From Zopfochytrium polystomum (taxonomy: Eukaryota; Chytridiomycota; Chytridiomycetes; Chytridiales; Chytridiaceae), in NCBI GenBank assembly GCA_025765615.1, contig JAIVFJ010000076.1:62001-126000 (forward strand): a DNA stretch of 64,000 nucleotides, read 5' to 3'. Of this stretch, positions 43,808-55,647 are shown in pieces. Made by a program: the position numbers and the translations under genes. The notes beneath the pieces were generated by a model, which was given only the letters and a program-made list of their open reading frames with translations, was not told the origin of the DNA and made no database searches. Every line of letters starts with the position of its first letter. Position 1 is the stretch's first letter.

Positions 43808-45703
43808 ATGGCCGGTGAGTACTGCCTGGAGGGCGCCGTGCGACGCTTCTACCCGTCGCAGCCATGTGCTTGCCATCATTCCCTGGAGTTTGGGAGCCAT
43901 CGGTGCCTGCTGCAGCTATCCGTGGGGAAGAGCTATGGGCAGCTTTGTCATCACGGCATCGCCTTCTCGCTCTTTTCGAGACCGGCTATGCGGATTCATC
44001 TCGAACTAATACAACCTCTCTTCTGTTCCCTTACGGTGCCTGTTTGGTGATGATCTGAACCAAATGTCGTTATTACGACCTGCTTACATCGACCAGATCT
44101 CGCAGTAAGTAACGGATTTGCAACAAGGCTCTTGTGAGAACGACTAATATGTGCTTGAGCAGATTCCCATCGTTAAAAAGAAGTTGAATGGGCTGGTTGG
44201 CTTCCACAACCTCCCTAACCAGGTCCACCGGAAATCCATCAAAAAGGGATTCCACTTCACCATCATGGTCGTGGGTACGTAAAGCCCCTTTATCCTGCCC
44301 TCGCCATACGTGTGGTTCTGAACGTCATTATCTAGGCGAATCCGGACTTGGCAAATCTACCCTCATCAACACCCTCTTCAACCAGACGATCGCACCCAAG
44401 GCCGAAGCGAAAGACCACACACACGACGGCCCAAAGACCGTCGAAATTCAGCCGTTCAACGCCGACATCGACGAAAACGGAGTCAGACTTCGATTGACTG
44501 TCATCGACACCCCAGGGTTTGGCGATTTTGTAAACAACGAAGACTCTTGGAAGCCAATTCTTGAAAACATCGAGAGCCGGTTCGATGGGTACCTCGAGCA
44601 GGAACACCGCGTCAACAGGAAGAAGATGGTTGACAACCGCGTTCATGCATGCCTCTACTTCATTGCCCCCACCGGCCACTCTCTTAAGCCCATCGACATT
44701 GAGTTCATGAAGCGGCTTGCGGATCGCGTCAACTTGATTCCTGTCATTGCCAAGTCCGACACACTCACCGAGGCTGAGGTCAAGGCCTTCAAGGCGAAGG
44801 TACTCTGCTCATCATGCTCCGGCTTTTGAACTTACTCGTGCGATCGAAATACGAACAGATCTTGGAGGACATTGCTGCTCACAAGATCCAGATTTACTAC
44901 CCTCCAACCTACGACATTGACGACCCTGAAAGCGTCAAGGAGAACAAAGAAATCATTGTAAGGAGTTCATTTGCCTGTGGTTCAGTGCGATGAAAGAAGT
45001 CGCCCCTGACTTTACCTTTTCTACTTTCACTTCAAGGCACGTATTCCTTTCGCAGTCGTCGGATCAGACAAGGAGGTCGAGGTGGGTGGACGTAAAGTCC
45101 GAGGCCGTCGTTACCCGTGGGGTGTCATTGAGGTCGACAACGAAAACCACTGCGACTTTATCAAGTTGCGTCAGATGCTCATCAGAACCCATATGGAGGA
45201 GCTCAAGGAGTACACCAACGAGGTTCTGTATGAGAACTACCGCACTGCCAAGCTGGCGGCCCACGGCCCTGATGGGTACCACCAAGGGTGAGTTGGTTTT
45301 GAAATTCATCGGTTTGTATCAGCGAATGCTCACGACTTGGTGTTTGCATGAATGCAGAAGCGCGGCCAAGTCGGAGGAGGAGCGGCAAGCTCATGAGGCG
45401 AAGATGTCCAAAATGGAGGCGGAAATGAAAGCTGTGTTCCAGCAGAAAGTTGCAGAGAAGGAGGCGAAGCTTAAGCAGTCTGAAGATGAGGTGGGTTTAT
45501 TGAAGAGTGGAGTCTCGTTCTGTGCATTATCTAACTTTATTCTGAAAATGCGGCAGCTCTACGCACGGCACCGCGAAATGAAGGAGCAGCTCGAGAGGCA
45601 GTACATGGAGCTGGAGGAGAAGAAGAAGCGTCTTCTCGGAGCCTCCATCAGCAGCAGTATGGACAAGAACAAGCCCAAGCCAAGGGGGTTCGGTTTTAAG
45701 TGA
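43808..45703 (+). CDS. CDC3: Septin, CDC3-like
   Basis: Eight exons (43808-43814, 44097-44104, 44163-44274, 44336-44799, 44859-44957, 45037-45287, 45358-45490, 45557-45703) sum to 1,221 nt (406 aa). Septin features: [21 protein letters not shown]-loop [22 protein letters not shown] (G3), AKSD (G4), [11 protein letters not shown] and a C-terminal coiled coil ([20 protein letters not shown]). It would form heteromeric filaments at the cell cortex or septum. Coding exon 1 is only ATG GCC G, followed by a 282-nt intron and an 8-nt exon. This pair is the only combination I found that keeps the frame into exon 3; an alternative start at 44064 does not. Confidence 0.92.
44097..44104 (+). other. CDC3: 8-nt microexon of the septin gene
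   Basis: It is bounded by a pyrimidine-rich acceptor ending GACCAG and a GTAAGT donor. It joins phase 1 to phase 0 and gives M-A-D-L-A at the N-terminus. Confidence 0.7.
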
Positions 45704-46844
45704 GCGGTCCTTGTACCCTCTGAAGGTGGTTACTGCCTAAGACTGGTACCTTTCGGATCAACTATTTCGGCGACAGTTTCTGTAGTGTTCTTTTCGCCCC
45801 CTCGTCTTCGCTCCCATACAGCTCTCTTGTTTTGTCCCTGCTCCAACCGGCTGATATTTTCTCTTTTCACCTTGATTGTCTTACTTGTTCCTGCTTTGGA
45901 TTTTCTGTTCGACGCTGACTTTGTTTCATGTGAGCCCGCCTTTGTGAAGCAAGGCTTTGGATTTGTGCTTCGGAAGCGGGCGTTCAGCTGACTGGTTTGG
46001 TTGGGTACCAGCGACGCGCAAATAGATTTGTGGACGTTTGTCGGAAAACGTGGAATGGAATGTGCAACATGGGGCAAACAACTTCAGCCTCGTCGTCGCT
46101 CTCCCGCTGTGAATGAAGAACTAGGTGGAGCGTCGGGCTCGATTCAGTAAAAACAGCACCGCAAAGTGACGTGCAAACTGACAAGGCGCGGTGAGCTACA
46201 AAGTAGAATAAAGTAGTACATCTTGCTTGTGGTGGTGGCTGCAGCCACCGCCCGCGTCGAAGCACCTCTTGCGGTCAGCACAACAAAACATTTCTTCCCA
46301 AAATCGACGAAAGGAGCAAGAACGGCCGCCAAGCCGAAACCCAGCGAGACAGGCAGACAGACAGACAAACAGACCGACAGACAGGCAGACAGGTAGACAG
46401 ACAGACGGTTGGGAAAAGAGGAGATGGGAAAAATCGAAAAAAAGAAAGAAAAAGCGCCCAAACCACCACCCCACCAACCAATGAGAAAAGGAGGCATACA
46501 GGAGAAGAACAAGAAACAACACATCCTTAAAATAAGCAAAAAAGCGAGGAAAGAAAAAAGAAAATTTTGAAAGGCGAAGACCACCCAACCCCCCAACCCC
46601 CCAACCCCCGAAAGGTGAGATGAGGATACCACGGCGTCGTCCGGTCAATGCCCGTCGTACAGGCTGGTCCTCATCGATCAGACTCAGAGCATCGCCTCAC
46701 TGGCGATGCCTTGTCCTCTGACCGTGGACGGTTTTCGATGGTTCTTCTGTGCTGACATTTCTTGCGCTCTGAAATTCAGTCTCGATCTCGGCTGATCAGC
46801 AGTCTCGCCTTCTTCCCGCTCCCACACCCACTTTCATCCCAACC
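45704..46844. other. Intergenic DNA with GACA-type repeat
   Basis: 1.1 kb between the septin stop and the four-TM protein start. Contains a purine-rich stretch and the GACA repeat. Long open frames on the minus strand are repeat artefacts. Confidence 0.45.
46348..46406. repeat. (GACA)n-like tetranucleotide repeat
   Basis: About 60 bp of CAGACAGACAGACAAAC-type units. Similar runs lie at about 41730-41781 and 38020-38040. Confidence 0.85.
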
Positions 46845-47678
46845 ATGGTAATGCTATCTGCGACATGGACGCCCAATCGTTTTTCTAACGCTTGTTTCGC
46901 CCTGGTACAGTCGAACTGGCTTCGTATCGGTCTCTACGGTGGTCTCCACTTCGTCCAGCTGGTTTGTGCCATTCACCTGAGGGAGAGACGAGATCTCCGA
47001 ATCACTAAGTCGCTTTGCAGTTCACATCACTCCTTACCCTTGGTGGTATTGCGGACCAAGCCCGCTACGGCCCGTCCAAGGTCTGCATTCTGTTCATTGA
47101 GGACTACAGGGACGATGTGAACAACCCGGGTTACTACTTGTTCTCGGCGAACTCAACGTCCTGCTCAGGCATTATGGGGTGTGTGTCTTCCCCTCTTTGT
47201 TTTCTCGCCCCTTGCATTTTTCTAAACTGAGCTCAATCCTGCAGTCTTGCCGCGGCCGGTATGATCCTTGCCCTTGTCATTGGCGGTGTTTCCCTGTACT
47301 ACATCATTCGCTCTGAGTTCCGTGCCGTGCGTCTCATTTTCGGCATGGCTATCCTCGCGGCCGGTTACACTGCTATTGCATTCATTATGGCCGTCGTCGC
47401 CGCTGCCGGTATTGACCACACATGCAAGCAATTCCAAGGCGCAGGCTTCTCGTGCGGGACCATCTTCACCGGGGGCTTCTTCGAAACCGACACACAATCC
47501 ACCTTCACCAAGAACCTTGGCGTTATTCAGATGTCCGTTGTCTCCGCCTGGTTCTGCTTTGCATCGTGGGCAGCGTACACTGCGCTCGAGTTCCTGGTGA
47601 GTTTTTGCTTGTGTGATGGGATACCCCAAGCAGAAACTGATGCGAAACTCTTCCTAGAACTGGCGCAACTCAGTCTAA
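46845..47678 (+). CDS. Four-transmembrane (MARVEL/tetraspan-like) membrane protein
   Basis: Exons 46845-46847, 46911-46961, 47021-47178, 47245-47596 and 47658-47678 sum to 585 nt (194 aa). The first coding exon is just ATG, followed directly by a GTAATG donor. Four hydrophobic segments are visible, around GLYGGLHFVQLFTSLLTLG, MILALVIGGVSLYYII, LIFGMAILAAGYTAIAF and IQMSVVSAWFCFASWAAY. The last loop holds two Cys (HTCKQFQGAGFSCG) that could form a disulphide. The order resembles MARVEL-type fungal membrane proteins. Function unknown. Confidence 0.8.
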
Positions 47679-48116
47679 ACCCTTATGGACCAAGCGTGGA
47701 TTCCGATCAAGACACATGCTCTTCCTTTTCCGCAATTATTCCCTGCCATGTCCCTCCGAACTTGAACTGCGAAGTTGTTCGATCCACTGTACCTTTTCCT
47801 ATTCATTCTTTTTCTCCCTCTTGTTGCAGCTTTCTTCGCATCCTAGGCGACAGGGGCAGGTTGTTTTGGTGGCATTACCTTGACCTTCCTGCCTTTACTT
47901 TCCTTCCTACTTTTCTTCACTCCGTTTCCTGTCCTGTTTCGCAGTTCTCCTCCTGTTGTGATTACCAGTCGTGCTTGTGTGGTCAGCGTTGCTGGTGTAT
48001 GAGAGAAATGCATAGATGTCTGATCCGATTACGTCTGTTGCCGCTATCCATCGGAGCTGTTTTCTCGTTGGCTAGTGTTGGGCTCGCGGCGCGATTGTCT
48101 GTTTTGCGCCAGCGAA
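47679..48116. other. Intergenic DNA
   Basis: 438 bp of T/C-rich sequence between two plus-strand genes. No supported gene. Confidence 0.45.
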
Positions 48117-48931
48117 ATGACACCACCACCACCAGTTCCCGCCGCAATCAATGAGTTGTGCCGGCGCGTCGACGCTATTTTCGAGGGCATCGCCGAGCTG
48201 TACGCGCACCCCTCCGTCCAAGAGCGGTTCTCCGCGCATTGGCTGCGCAAGGCAAAGGCCGGGATCGCGGTCAGCAGCAGCAAAGCAACCGACGACGATG
48301 ATGTTCCCGATGAAGTCGAGAGGGTATACCGATGCTCTTTTTTTTTTTTGCTGGATCGTCCCCTGATCATGCCTCGGGGAACTATGACGCCCCTGTTTTC
48401 CCGGCACTCACCCCTTCGCCCGCCGGTCCTTCCCCTTTGCACCACCCCCCCTCGCCAGGTCGTTTCCGGCACAAAAGCCCTCGGCCTCGACACGCACACC
48501 CTCTTCTACCACGTCGAGCCGACGTACTACTCGTGGCCCCTCGAGAAGCGCGTGCTCCGCCTCTCCGCGCCGTCCGTGCGGCACCTGTGCAAAACGCTCA
48601 TCTTTGAAAACACCCGGCACGCCATGAACCCGGGGTCCGACGACCCGTTCGAGCGCACCAACTCAAAGTACTACGCCGTCGTCGTGCAGGTGCGATTTTG
48701 TTTCGCTTTCGAGGGGAAAAAAAAAATAAAAAGAGGAGAAAAAAAAAAGAAAAATAGAAGACTCTAACCTGCGACTTCCTCCTCCTCTCTAACCCCTTCG
48801 CAACACGGCGCGCACCAAAAGTACGCAGGCAAGATGAACACGCAGCGGCTCATCAACTTTGTCTACGAAGCCAACGCCAAACGCGCCCCGAAAAAGGCGT
48901 TCAACTTTCGCATGGCGCCCGAAGAGGTGTG

Positions 48932-48962
<31 letters not shown>

Positions 48963-49268
48963 GACGGCGTTTGTGCGCGACCGGTTTCGGTTTTTTGGTC
49001 GTGGTTGTTTTTCAACAGGTGTGCCTAACAGCCCGTACCCCAAAAACAAAACAAACAGGTCTCCCACCGCCTCTCGGGCTACGCGACCGGCGGCGTGACG
49101 CCCTTTGGCCTCGCCGAGCCGCGCCTCCCCGTCGTCGTCGCCCGCCAGATCGCAGACCTCGTCCCGCCCGTCCTGTTCCTCGGCGCCGGCCACGTCGACT
49201 GGAAGATGGCCGTGCCCGTCGCGAGGTTCGTCGACGCCGCGCGATGCTTTGTCGTCGATTTGGAGTGA
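48117..49268 (+). CDS. YbaK/ProX-type aminoacyl-tRNA deacylase domain protein
   Basis: Exons 48117-48323, 48459-48689, 48822-48926 and 49059-49268 sum to 753 nt (250 aa). The N-terminal helix is followed by a core with LIFEN, RLINFVYEANAKRAP and the family-typical SGYATGGVTPFGL, then a C-terminal FLGAGHVDWKMAVPV. Domains of this fold hydrolyse mischarged aminoacyl-tRNA. The eukaryotic free-standing versions are poorly studied, so the substrate is unknown. One intron holds a (TG)n run, another an A-rich tract. Confidence 0.75.
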
Positions 49269-49940
49269 AAGGGTTTTTTTTTTGTTGTCGGTGTGGGGCC
49301 CTTTGGGCCTGGGAGGAGGATGGTGGTGAGGGAGGGGAGCGCAAAGCGCTCCATTTTCTTTCTCTCATTAATGTACACCCGAGGTTGATTGAGCGATTCC
49401 CCGTCCAGTAAAGTTGAAGGGGGGGGTGGGGTAAAAGGACTTTTTTTTGGCGTTGTTTTTTTTCTTGTAGAGTAAGGCATAGGAACCGATCCCCAGAAGG
49501 CTATTGTTGGACGGGGCAGCCTCACCCCCTTGTTCGGAGTTCCCAAGTTTCCTCGAACACCTCCGCGCAGTTTGATTCCGGCTGCAGCGATTATGTTGAT
49601 CCATCGTCGCCTGAAGCTCCTTCACCCGTTGTTCTCTGTCCCCTTTTGGTCCAGAAAGCCAGCCAGAGTCAATTTTCGGATCTCTTTTGGTTGCTTTCAA
49701 TACTGCAACTTGGACTGCGCGGAAGTGCGCGAGAGTGGAGGCCTCGGGGAGCACAGAACAATAAATAACAGCCAAAATGCAAAGACCTTCAACAAACACT
49801 GTTCGATTTATTGAGAGACAAAACACAAGCGAGTGCAGCGCTTTTTCGATAAGGCTTGCAGAAGCCGCGGCGAGAGGGTTTGCACCAGACACACCAAGGG
49901 CTAGCCCGCCAACTTGAGAAGTTCCAGATGCCACTCCCGC
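49269..49940. other. Convergent intergenic region
   Basis: 672 bp between the YbaK-type stop and the PMT stop. A minus-strand open frame runs through most of it, but it lacks an ATG and continues from the PMT 3' end, so I treat it as UTR. Confidence 0.45.
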
Positions 49941-52900
49941 CTACGCGGCTGCTGCGCCCGCGACTGGCCCAGCCGGAGCAGGTGCAGCGGCAGGGGGCGC
50001 GGCGGGCTCCACAATTGCAGGCTGGGCAGCTGCAGCGCCTGGAGCGCCAGGAGCGGCTGGAATCGCTGGTGCGGCGGGGGCGCCTGCCGCGGGGACAGCT
50101 GCAGCGGGAGCGGCTGCCGCGGGGGCAGCTGCAGCGGGAGCGGCTGCGGCTGGGGCGCCTGCGACGGGAACAGCTGCAGCAGGGGCACCTGCGACGGGAA
50201 CGGCTGCTGCGGGAGCGCCTGCTGCGGGAGCACCTGCAGCAGGAGCGCCTGCGTCGGGAGCAGCTGCTGCGGGAGCGCCCGCGGCGGGAGCGGCTGCTGC
50301 GGGAGCGCCCGCGGCGGGAGCAGCTGCTGCTGGAGCGCCCGCGGCGGGAGCGCCCGCGGCGGGAGCAGCTGCGGCGGGAGCGCCCGCAGCGGCAGCGGGA
50401 GCGCCCGCAGCGGCAGCGGCTGCTGCGGGAGCGGCTGCTGCGGGAGCGCCCGCGGCAGGAGCGGCTGCGGCTGGAGCAGCAGCAGCAGCAGGAGCGGCTG
50501 CTGCGGGAGCGCCCGCGGCGGGAGCGGCTGCGGCAGGAGCGTCCGCAGCTGCAGGGGCAGCTGCAGCGGGAGCGGGAACGACCGAGGCAACGCTGGCGGA
50601 AGACGCCGCAGGAATGGGAACCGCACCACCTGCAGGTGGTGCGGCGGTTGCAATAGACGAGGGGGCTCCAACAGGAACGCTTGGGGTGGCGATTGGCGGC
50701 GGTGCAGGCGGCAATTTGGCATCTTCTGCGGCTGGTGCTTGCTGCGGAGGGGCGGCTGGAGGTTGGGCAACATTTTCTGGTGCGGGCGATTTGGGTTCGA
50801 CCGACTTTGGTTTCTCCACAATGATGTTGCCGCCGTAACCTTTCGCCGGCGACGACGGAATTGCTGCGGGCTGGCCATCCGCCGGTGCTTTTTCCCCAGC
50901 AGCCTGTTCCTCTCCCGGCTTCACAGTGGTGGGTGGGGCAGCGCCAGGCATAGGTAAGTGTGGTCCAGGCTTGTTCTTGTCGTCGCCACCGCCTGACGTC
51001 GTTGGTTCGTCTATTTTCTTTGGAACTTCTTCGCCCGCCGGAGGCTTTTTCTGTCCTTCTGCAGCGGCCTTCATTGCTTCAGCATCAGCTGGCCTCGCGC
51101 TTGAAAGTGTGGATGATTCTGGCACTCGCGGGGGTTCATTCGCCTTGTGATGTACGTCAGCGGGCTTTGGAGGATACAAGTGAGTATCTTCAGGAGAGCT
51201 GAGGCAAGACCAGTCCCAGTGTTTGCCCCATTTGAGGCGCTCACAGTGATGACGGCTGAAAAGTGAATTAAATTTTGAAACTAGTGCGCACAAAGACTCA
51301 ACTGCATGGCCGTTCCATAAGTCAAAGGGCTGAAGTCTACAAATGTCCAGAAGATGGCAATAAACACTATTGCCATTATTACCCATTTTGTAGCAGGACG
51401 TAGACGATGCGTGACAACATCAAAGACAACGCCCATTAGCAGAATCGCAAAGTAGAGTGCGGGCAAGTAATGGTGCAGGAATAGCTGCAGTTTTGCTGGG
51501 GTATTAGACTTCGATTAAAAACACATTCACTGAACAAACCTGTCGTCGGAGCAGGAAGAAGGGGAAGTAATGAAGGGCCCAACCCATCGAAAACAAGACA
51601 GCCGCGTTTACGATTTGGTTGAGGTATACTAGTCACGGTTTAGTAAGCATTAGCAGGACGCAAAACCCACTGTTCGTAATCAGCTCCAAGCGGCGTTTTC
51701 GCAACAAAACTGTCGCCCCGTAGAACACGATGAAGGTGAAAACCGAAATAAACGAGCCGTACCAAACAAGGGGATTTCCTAGGAGGTAAATTTGACCCGG
51801 CGCGTTATTTTTCGCTGTCCAAAAGCTGATTCCTCTGCGCAATAAAGGCCACGCCTCTTCGAGGGAGTCAGTTCCAGGCCTCACAGTGTTATGGCGGCCA
51901 TACCGGGTCGGGAATCGTACGGGTGTGAACTAGTGAGTCCTTGATTGATATTCCACATCACTTTGTGACTTTCCATAAACTTGGAGAAGAAGCTCGGACG
52001 GCGATAGGTTACTTTGCGCTCGGATTCCGAAACTGTAGAGCATTAGTGAGTGGTTAATTGGCTTGTGTCACTTACATTGAGGATGGACGTTATATTCAAC
52101 GATCCACAGCGTGTGGCTCCTCTTGCCGTTTTTGGCGCAAGTAACTTCTTGTTGGCCGTACGCCCATTCTGGAAGCTTTGTGTTGTGCGAGAACAACTGA
52201 CATCCAGTGTTGGTGTGAATAAGACGGATTTTCGACGTTATGGCCTTCACAGGACCAGTGCTGGACACTTTGTTGGTTACTTCCACACGCCAGTGGTCAT
52301 TTGTGTCTCCTAAATATCCTTCTTGACCGTAGCCAGACGCTTCGTTATGGTGCTCATTTTCTGTGACTGGCGGTCTGTGGTCGTGACTGTGCAAATGCTT
52401 CTTTGTTGGAATATGCTCTGCAACAAGCATTAGTATTTCATTCTACGCATGTGATGTGTTACCAAGTCTGATAATATCTCCATCTTTCAAGTATTGCATG
52501 CCCTCAACTTTCTTCTCGGTTGTTGTACCGTTGATGTACTCAATCATTGGCTTCACCAAAAAAGCGCTGTTGTCATCTATAAAACGATTAGAAGTTTGAA
52601 AGAGACCGTTAAGGTACCTCTGAAGGGGTAGCAGGTGATCTGCTGTTGCTTCGAGCCTGTTTCGTAGTTGTGGGCATGGGAATGCAAGTATCCACCATTT
52701 GTTGCAACGTGGCGAAGGTAAATAGTTGAGCCAAAAGCAACATCTGAAGACGATAACGCAACAGATTATTAAATTGAAACCTGTCAGTCATCACTTCAAC
52801 GAACTTTCATAGGTGGCAGCGATCTCATTCCCTTTCAACGACGCTTGGAACTCCGCGCTCATGAAACCGGTGCCCGTTCCAGTGTTAGGCAGGCTGAGGA

Positions 52901-54597
52901 AGTGAATTTCAAACAAAAACACGTAGATGGTAATCGGGATTAAGATCAAGCAAATCGCTCTGGCCAGGAAGTGCTTCATGAACATGATCTATTGCAGCAG
53001 AACGCGTTAAACAAAAAAGTCATCAAGACAAGGCTAAACTTACTGGAGATACACGGAGGTCGCCCAGAATCACCCAAAGATTATGTAACGTGGACATGCC
53101 CACGAGAGCGATAACAAACAGCCCTGCGCAAACAGTTAAGGTGAAATCGCGAGGTTTTCAAAAATACTGACCAACCCATTTGACGCTAGCTGCTAAACCG
53201 AGACTCACGCCTGAAATCACCGAAGGTCAGCAAATAGTGTTGCAGAATCAACAACCAGTCACCTGTCATTGCCAAGGGATACCACCAGGTGAACGTGAAC
53301 GGCCTGTTGACAAGGATTAGATTACAACTGAATTACAACGACCGACTCACATCTCCTGATTGCTCAAAAAATCTGTCCACATCATGACGGTCAATCCCGT
53401 GAAAAACACCAAAAACGAGTCCTGAAAAGATTGTCAACAAACAATTTGCAGGTTTGGAAGCAGTCTCCCTCACCAGAAGAATAAGACGGGATTGACTCGA
53501 GGCGTCGAGAGTGTGAAGATTAGACTTCAAGATAAACGAAAACGTTCGCTTACGTAGCAAGGGCGTTTTCTGAATGATTGTTTTCGTCAATGGTCAGTAT
53601 GACTCTTTTCCAATCGCGCCACGTACCAAACAGCACGGCAAGCGCAGTCAAAACAGCAGATGCGTTAGACAATCCGACATTTCGCATGGTGATATAGGCC
53701 ATCTTTCAAATGTAGATCTTAGTTTTTCACACGCACGTCGCAGTGGAAACTCACAGGCACTAGAAGGACGCCAAGAATTCCAGGAAACAGCCTCATTGTG
53801 ATGTACGGTACTTTCGCCTCCAGATAGTCCAGGCCGATTTCCTGCAGGAGTGCCATCGTTACTCTACGCTGGAAAGCGATTGCGGCTCCCTTACTTTAAA
53901 AGAGAAGTTTCCGTCGTATCCCGCAAGTACTCCGCTCGCAGCGATCAGAAGCTTCCCGAGCTGTTCCAAGATCAGTTACCATTTACGAGATACGCTCCTG
54001 GATAGTTTACCGGGGGGTGGACATCCATGAAAAAAGCACCCTTTATGTATTTCCCAGCGAATCCACCTTTTCCGTGGGCGAAGAAACCACGTTTAGACGA
54101 ACCATCCAGAGAGGACGACTTTTTTCTTACCAAAGTGAACCTCATCGAACACAACCTCCGAGGGGTGAGAGATTCGATACAGGCGAACGATCAGAGACAG
54201 CAGAGTCAGTCCCGCGACGACGTAGAGATTGGAGTCCTGCGCCGCATCGAGGAAAATCTGGCCGTAATTCTGGCAAATAAAGGGATTTTTGGTAGATCGG
54301 AAGGGACACGTAAGCTTGAATTGACCGTTCCAATAAAAAGGGGGCACATCGCTTGTGCCGCAACAAGGCGATGCCGATTCGCAGCTACAACCGCCCTGCA
54401 CCCACGCAGCACTGGCGATACGTGTCCATTCGCGGCACTGGCAGTGTGCCCGTGCCGACCACCGATCGCAGACAAGGGGTTAACCCATCTGGACCCCGAA
54501 CCTTATCACGGGAGAAATCATCGAAACGCGACGGCAGCAACGACGAGTCAGTCTTCTTGCGTCGCCGCAAGGAGCTGTCCTTGTCGTCAGACGCCAT
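49941..54597 (-). CDS. PMT: Protein O-mannosyltransferase (PMT family, MIR domain) with long Ala/Pro-rich tail
   Basis: Many short exons (roughly fifteen or more; not all junctions resolved). The start is the ATG at 54597 (MASDDKDSSLRRRKKTDSS). Family features in order: SHPSEVVFDEVHFG, FFMDVHPP followed by LGKLLIAASGVLAGYDGNF, a MIR-domain stretch (GYLHSHAHNYETGSKQQQ, TCYPF, DDNSAFLV), FSHNTKLPEWAYGQQEVTC, QIYLLGNPLVWY and the C-terminal HHCERLKWGKHWDWSC. It moves mannose from dolichyl-phosphate-mannose to Ser/Thr in the ER. A tail of about 430 residues follows the last membrane segment: a Pro/Lys/Glu-rich linker, then over 200 residues of nearly pure Ala/Pro repeats. The first intron (about 250 nt) is long for this genome and could hide an exon. 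Confidence 0.88.
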
Positions 54598-54805
54598 CTT
54601 TTTTTCCCTTTTTTTTTTTTTTTGTGAGGCGAAAAGATTCTTGGCTTTGGTCGGCCCTGGCTGTCTCTATAACAAGAGCCAAGGCCAGCGTTGTTGTCCC
54701 ACCCAACCAACCAAACCAACACGACCCAGGGGGGGAAGAACCCTCCTTCCCTACAGCCGTAGACCCAACAATATCATCATCAACGCGCGCCACGCAAAAA
54801 AGCTT

Positions 54806-55255
54806 TCAATAAACAACCTTTATTCCCATCCCCTTTGCCTGCGCCAAAACCCTCGAGCACATCTTCTCCAGCGTCGTGTCCTCGCTGCCCGGGTCCGTCA
54901 TCTTGATCTTTGCAATCTCGTACACGTGCTTCACCGACACCTGCCCAACCTCGACGTGGCTCGGCCGCGACGTTCCCTTTTCGATCCCGGCCGCTTGGAG
55001 CAGCAGCCAGCTCGTCGGCGGCGACTTGACCACAAAGGTGAAGGAGCGATCGGCGTTGACCGTGATGAGGGCGCGCACGGGCAGCGACGACGTAAAGTGC
55101 TTCGTCCGGTCGTTGAACTGCTTGCAAAAGTCGATGGATTTCACGCCGCGTTGGCCGAGCGCCGGGCCGACGGGCGGCGACGGCGAGGCTTTCCCTGCCG
55201 GCACGAGCAGGCGCACAAGCTGAGTTCCTCCAGCCGATGCCTTTGCCTTCGACAT
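54806..55255 (-). CDS. MRPL19: Mitochondrial large-subunit ribosomal protein uL11m
   Basis: Single exon, 149 aa. It begins MSKAKASAGGTQLVRLLVPA and has the uL11 motifs ASPSPPVGPALGQRGV and FCKQFNDRT, with the C-terminal RNA-binding domain (FVVKSPPTSWLLLQAAG, YEIAKIKM, GMGIKVVY). It belongs to the GTPase-associated region of the mitoribosome. No clear presequence is visible. The lack of acidic eukaryotic RPL12 features supports the organellar form. Confidence 0.92.
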   Translation of the reverse strand: MSKAKASAGGTQLVRLLVPAGKASPSPPVGPALGQRGVKSIDFCKQFNDRTKHFTSSLPVRALITVNADRSFTFVVKSPPTSWLLLQAAGIEKGTSRPSHVEVGQVSVKHVYEIAKIKMTDPGSEDTTLEKMCSRVLAQAKGMGIKVVY

Positions 55256-55647
55256 TTCCTTGTCAAGTCGGAAAAAAAATTATCAGACACACGCACACAC
55301 ACTGTGGTAGCCATGGATGGAACTGCAAACCGCAAGAGTGGATGAGGTTTCCCTTCTGCTTGCACGACACAGTTTAATAGATCATGGTCGGAGATAACGG
55401 CAGCTCGTAGTTGGTTAAAAAGTAAAAAAAAACAAAAACAAAAAAGGCCATATAAAGGTTTGGTGAATCCCGAGGTGAGGAGGGAAGGGAAAGTGAAAGA
55501 ACCTTTCGATTGATACCCAAGTTTCTCCTTTGTGGTTCCTCTCGCTAAAATTTGCCCAATAGTAAAAGTGTTTGCGACTGTGTATGGGAAACGTGCATAA
55601 GGGGTGTTGAGTTCGGATAAAAAATAAAAAAAAGGAAAAGCATGGCA
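55256..55647. other. Intergenic DNA between two minus-strand genes
   Basis: 392 bp, with a CACA run near 55290. No supported gene. Confidence 0.45.

Noticed and set aside
44064..44107. Alternative septin start [11 protein letters not shown]
   Set aside because: It ends in phase 2 before an exon that needs phase 0. The microexon model closes the frame and gives a 406-residue septin.
46144..46648. Minus-strand frames with apparent hydrophobic, Cys-rich segments
   Set aside because: Produced by the GACA repeat and T-rich sequence. No conserved motif and no sensible splice structure.
49368..49934. 188-codon minus-strand frame downstream of PMT
   Set aside because: No ATG at its head (GTG), follows directly on the PMT stop, no recognisable domain. 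Treated as 3' UTR.
49856..50957. Long plus-strand frames rich in Arg/Gln/Leu or Gly/Cys/Ser
   Set aside because: They are antisense to the Ala/Pro repeat tail of the PMT gene. The repeat keeps all frames open.
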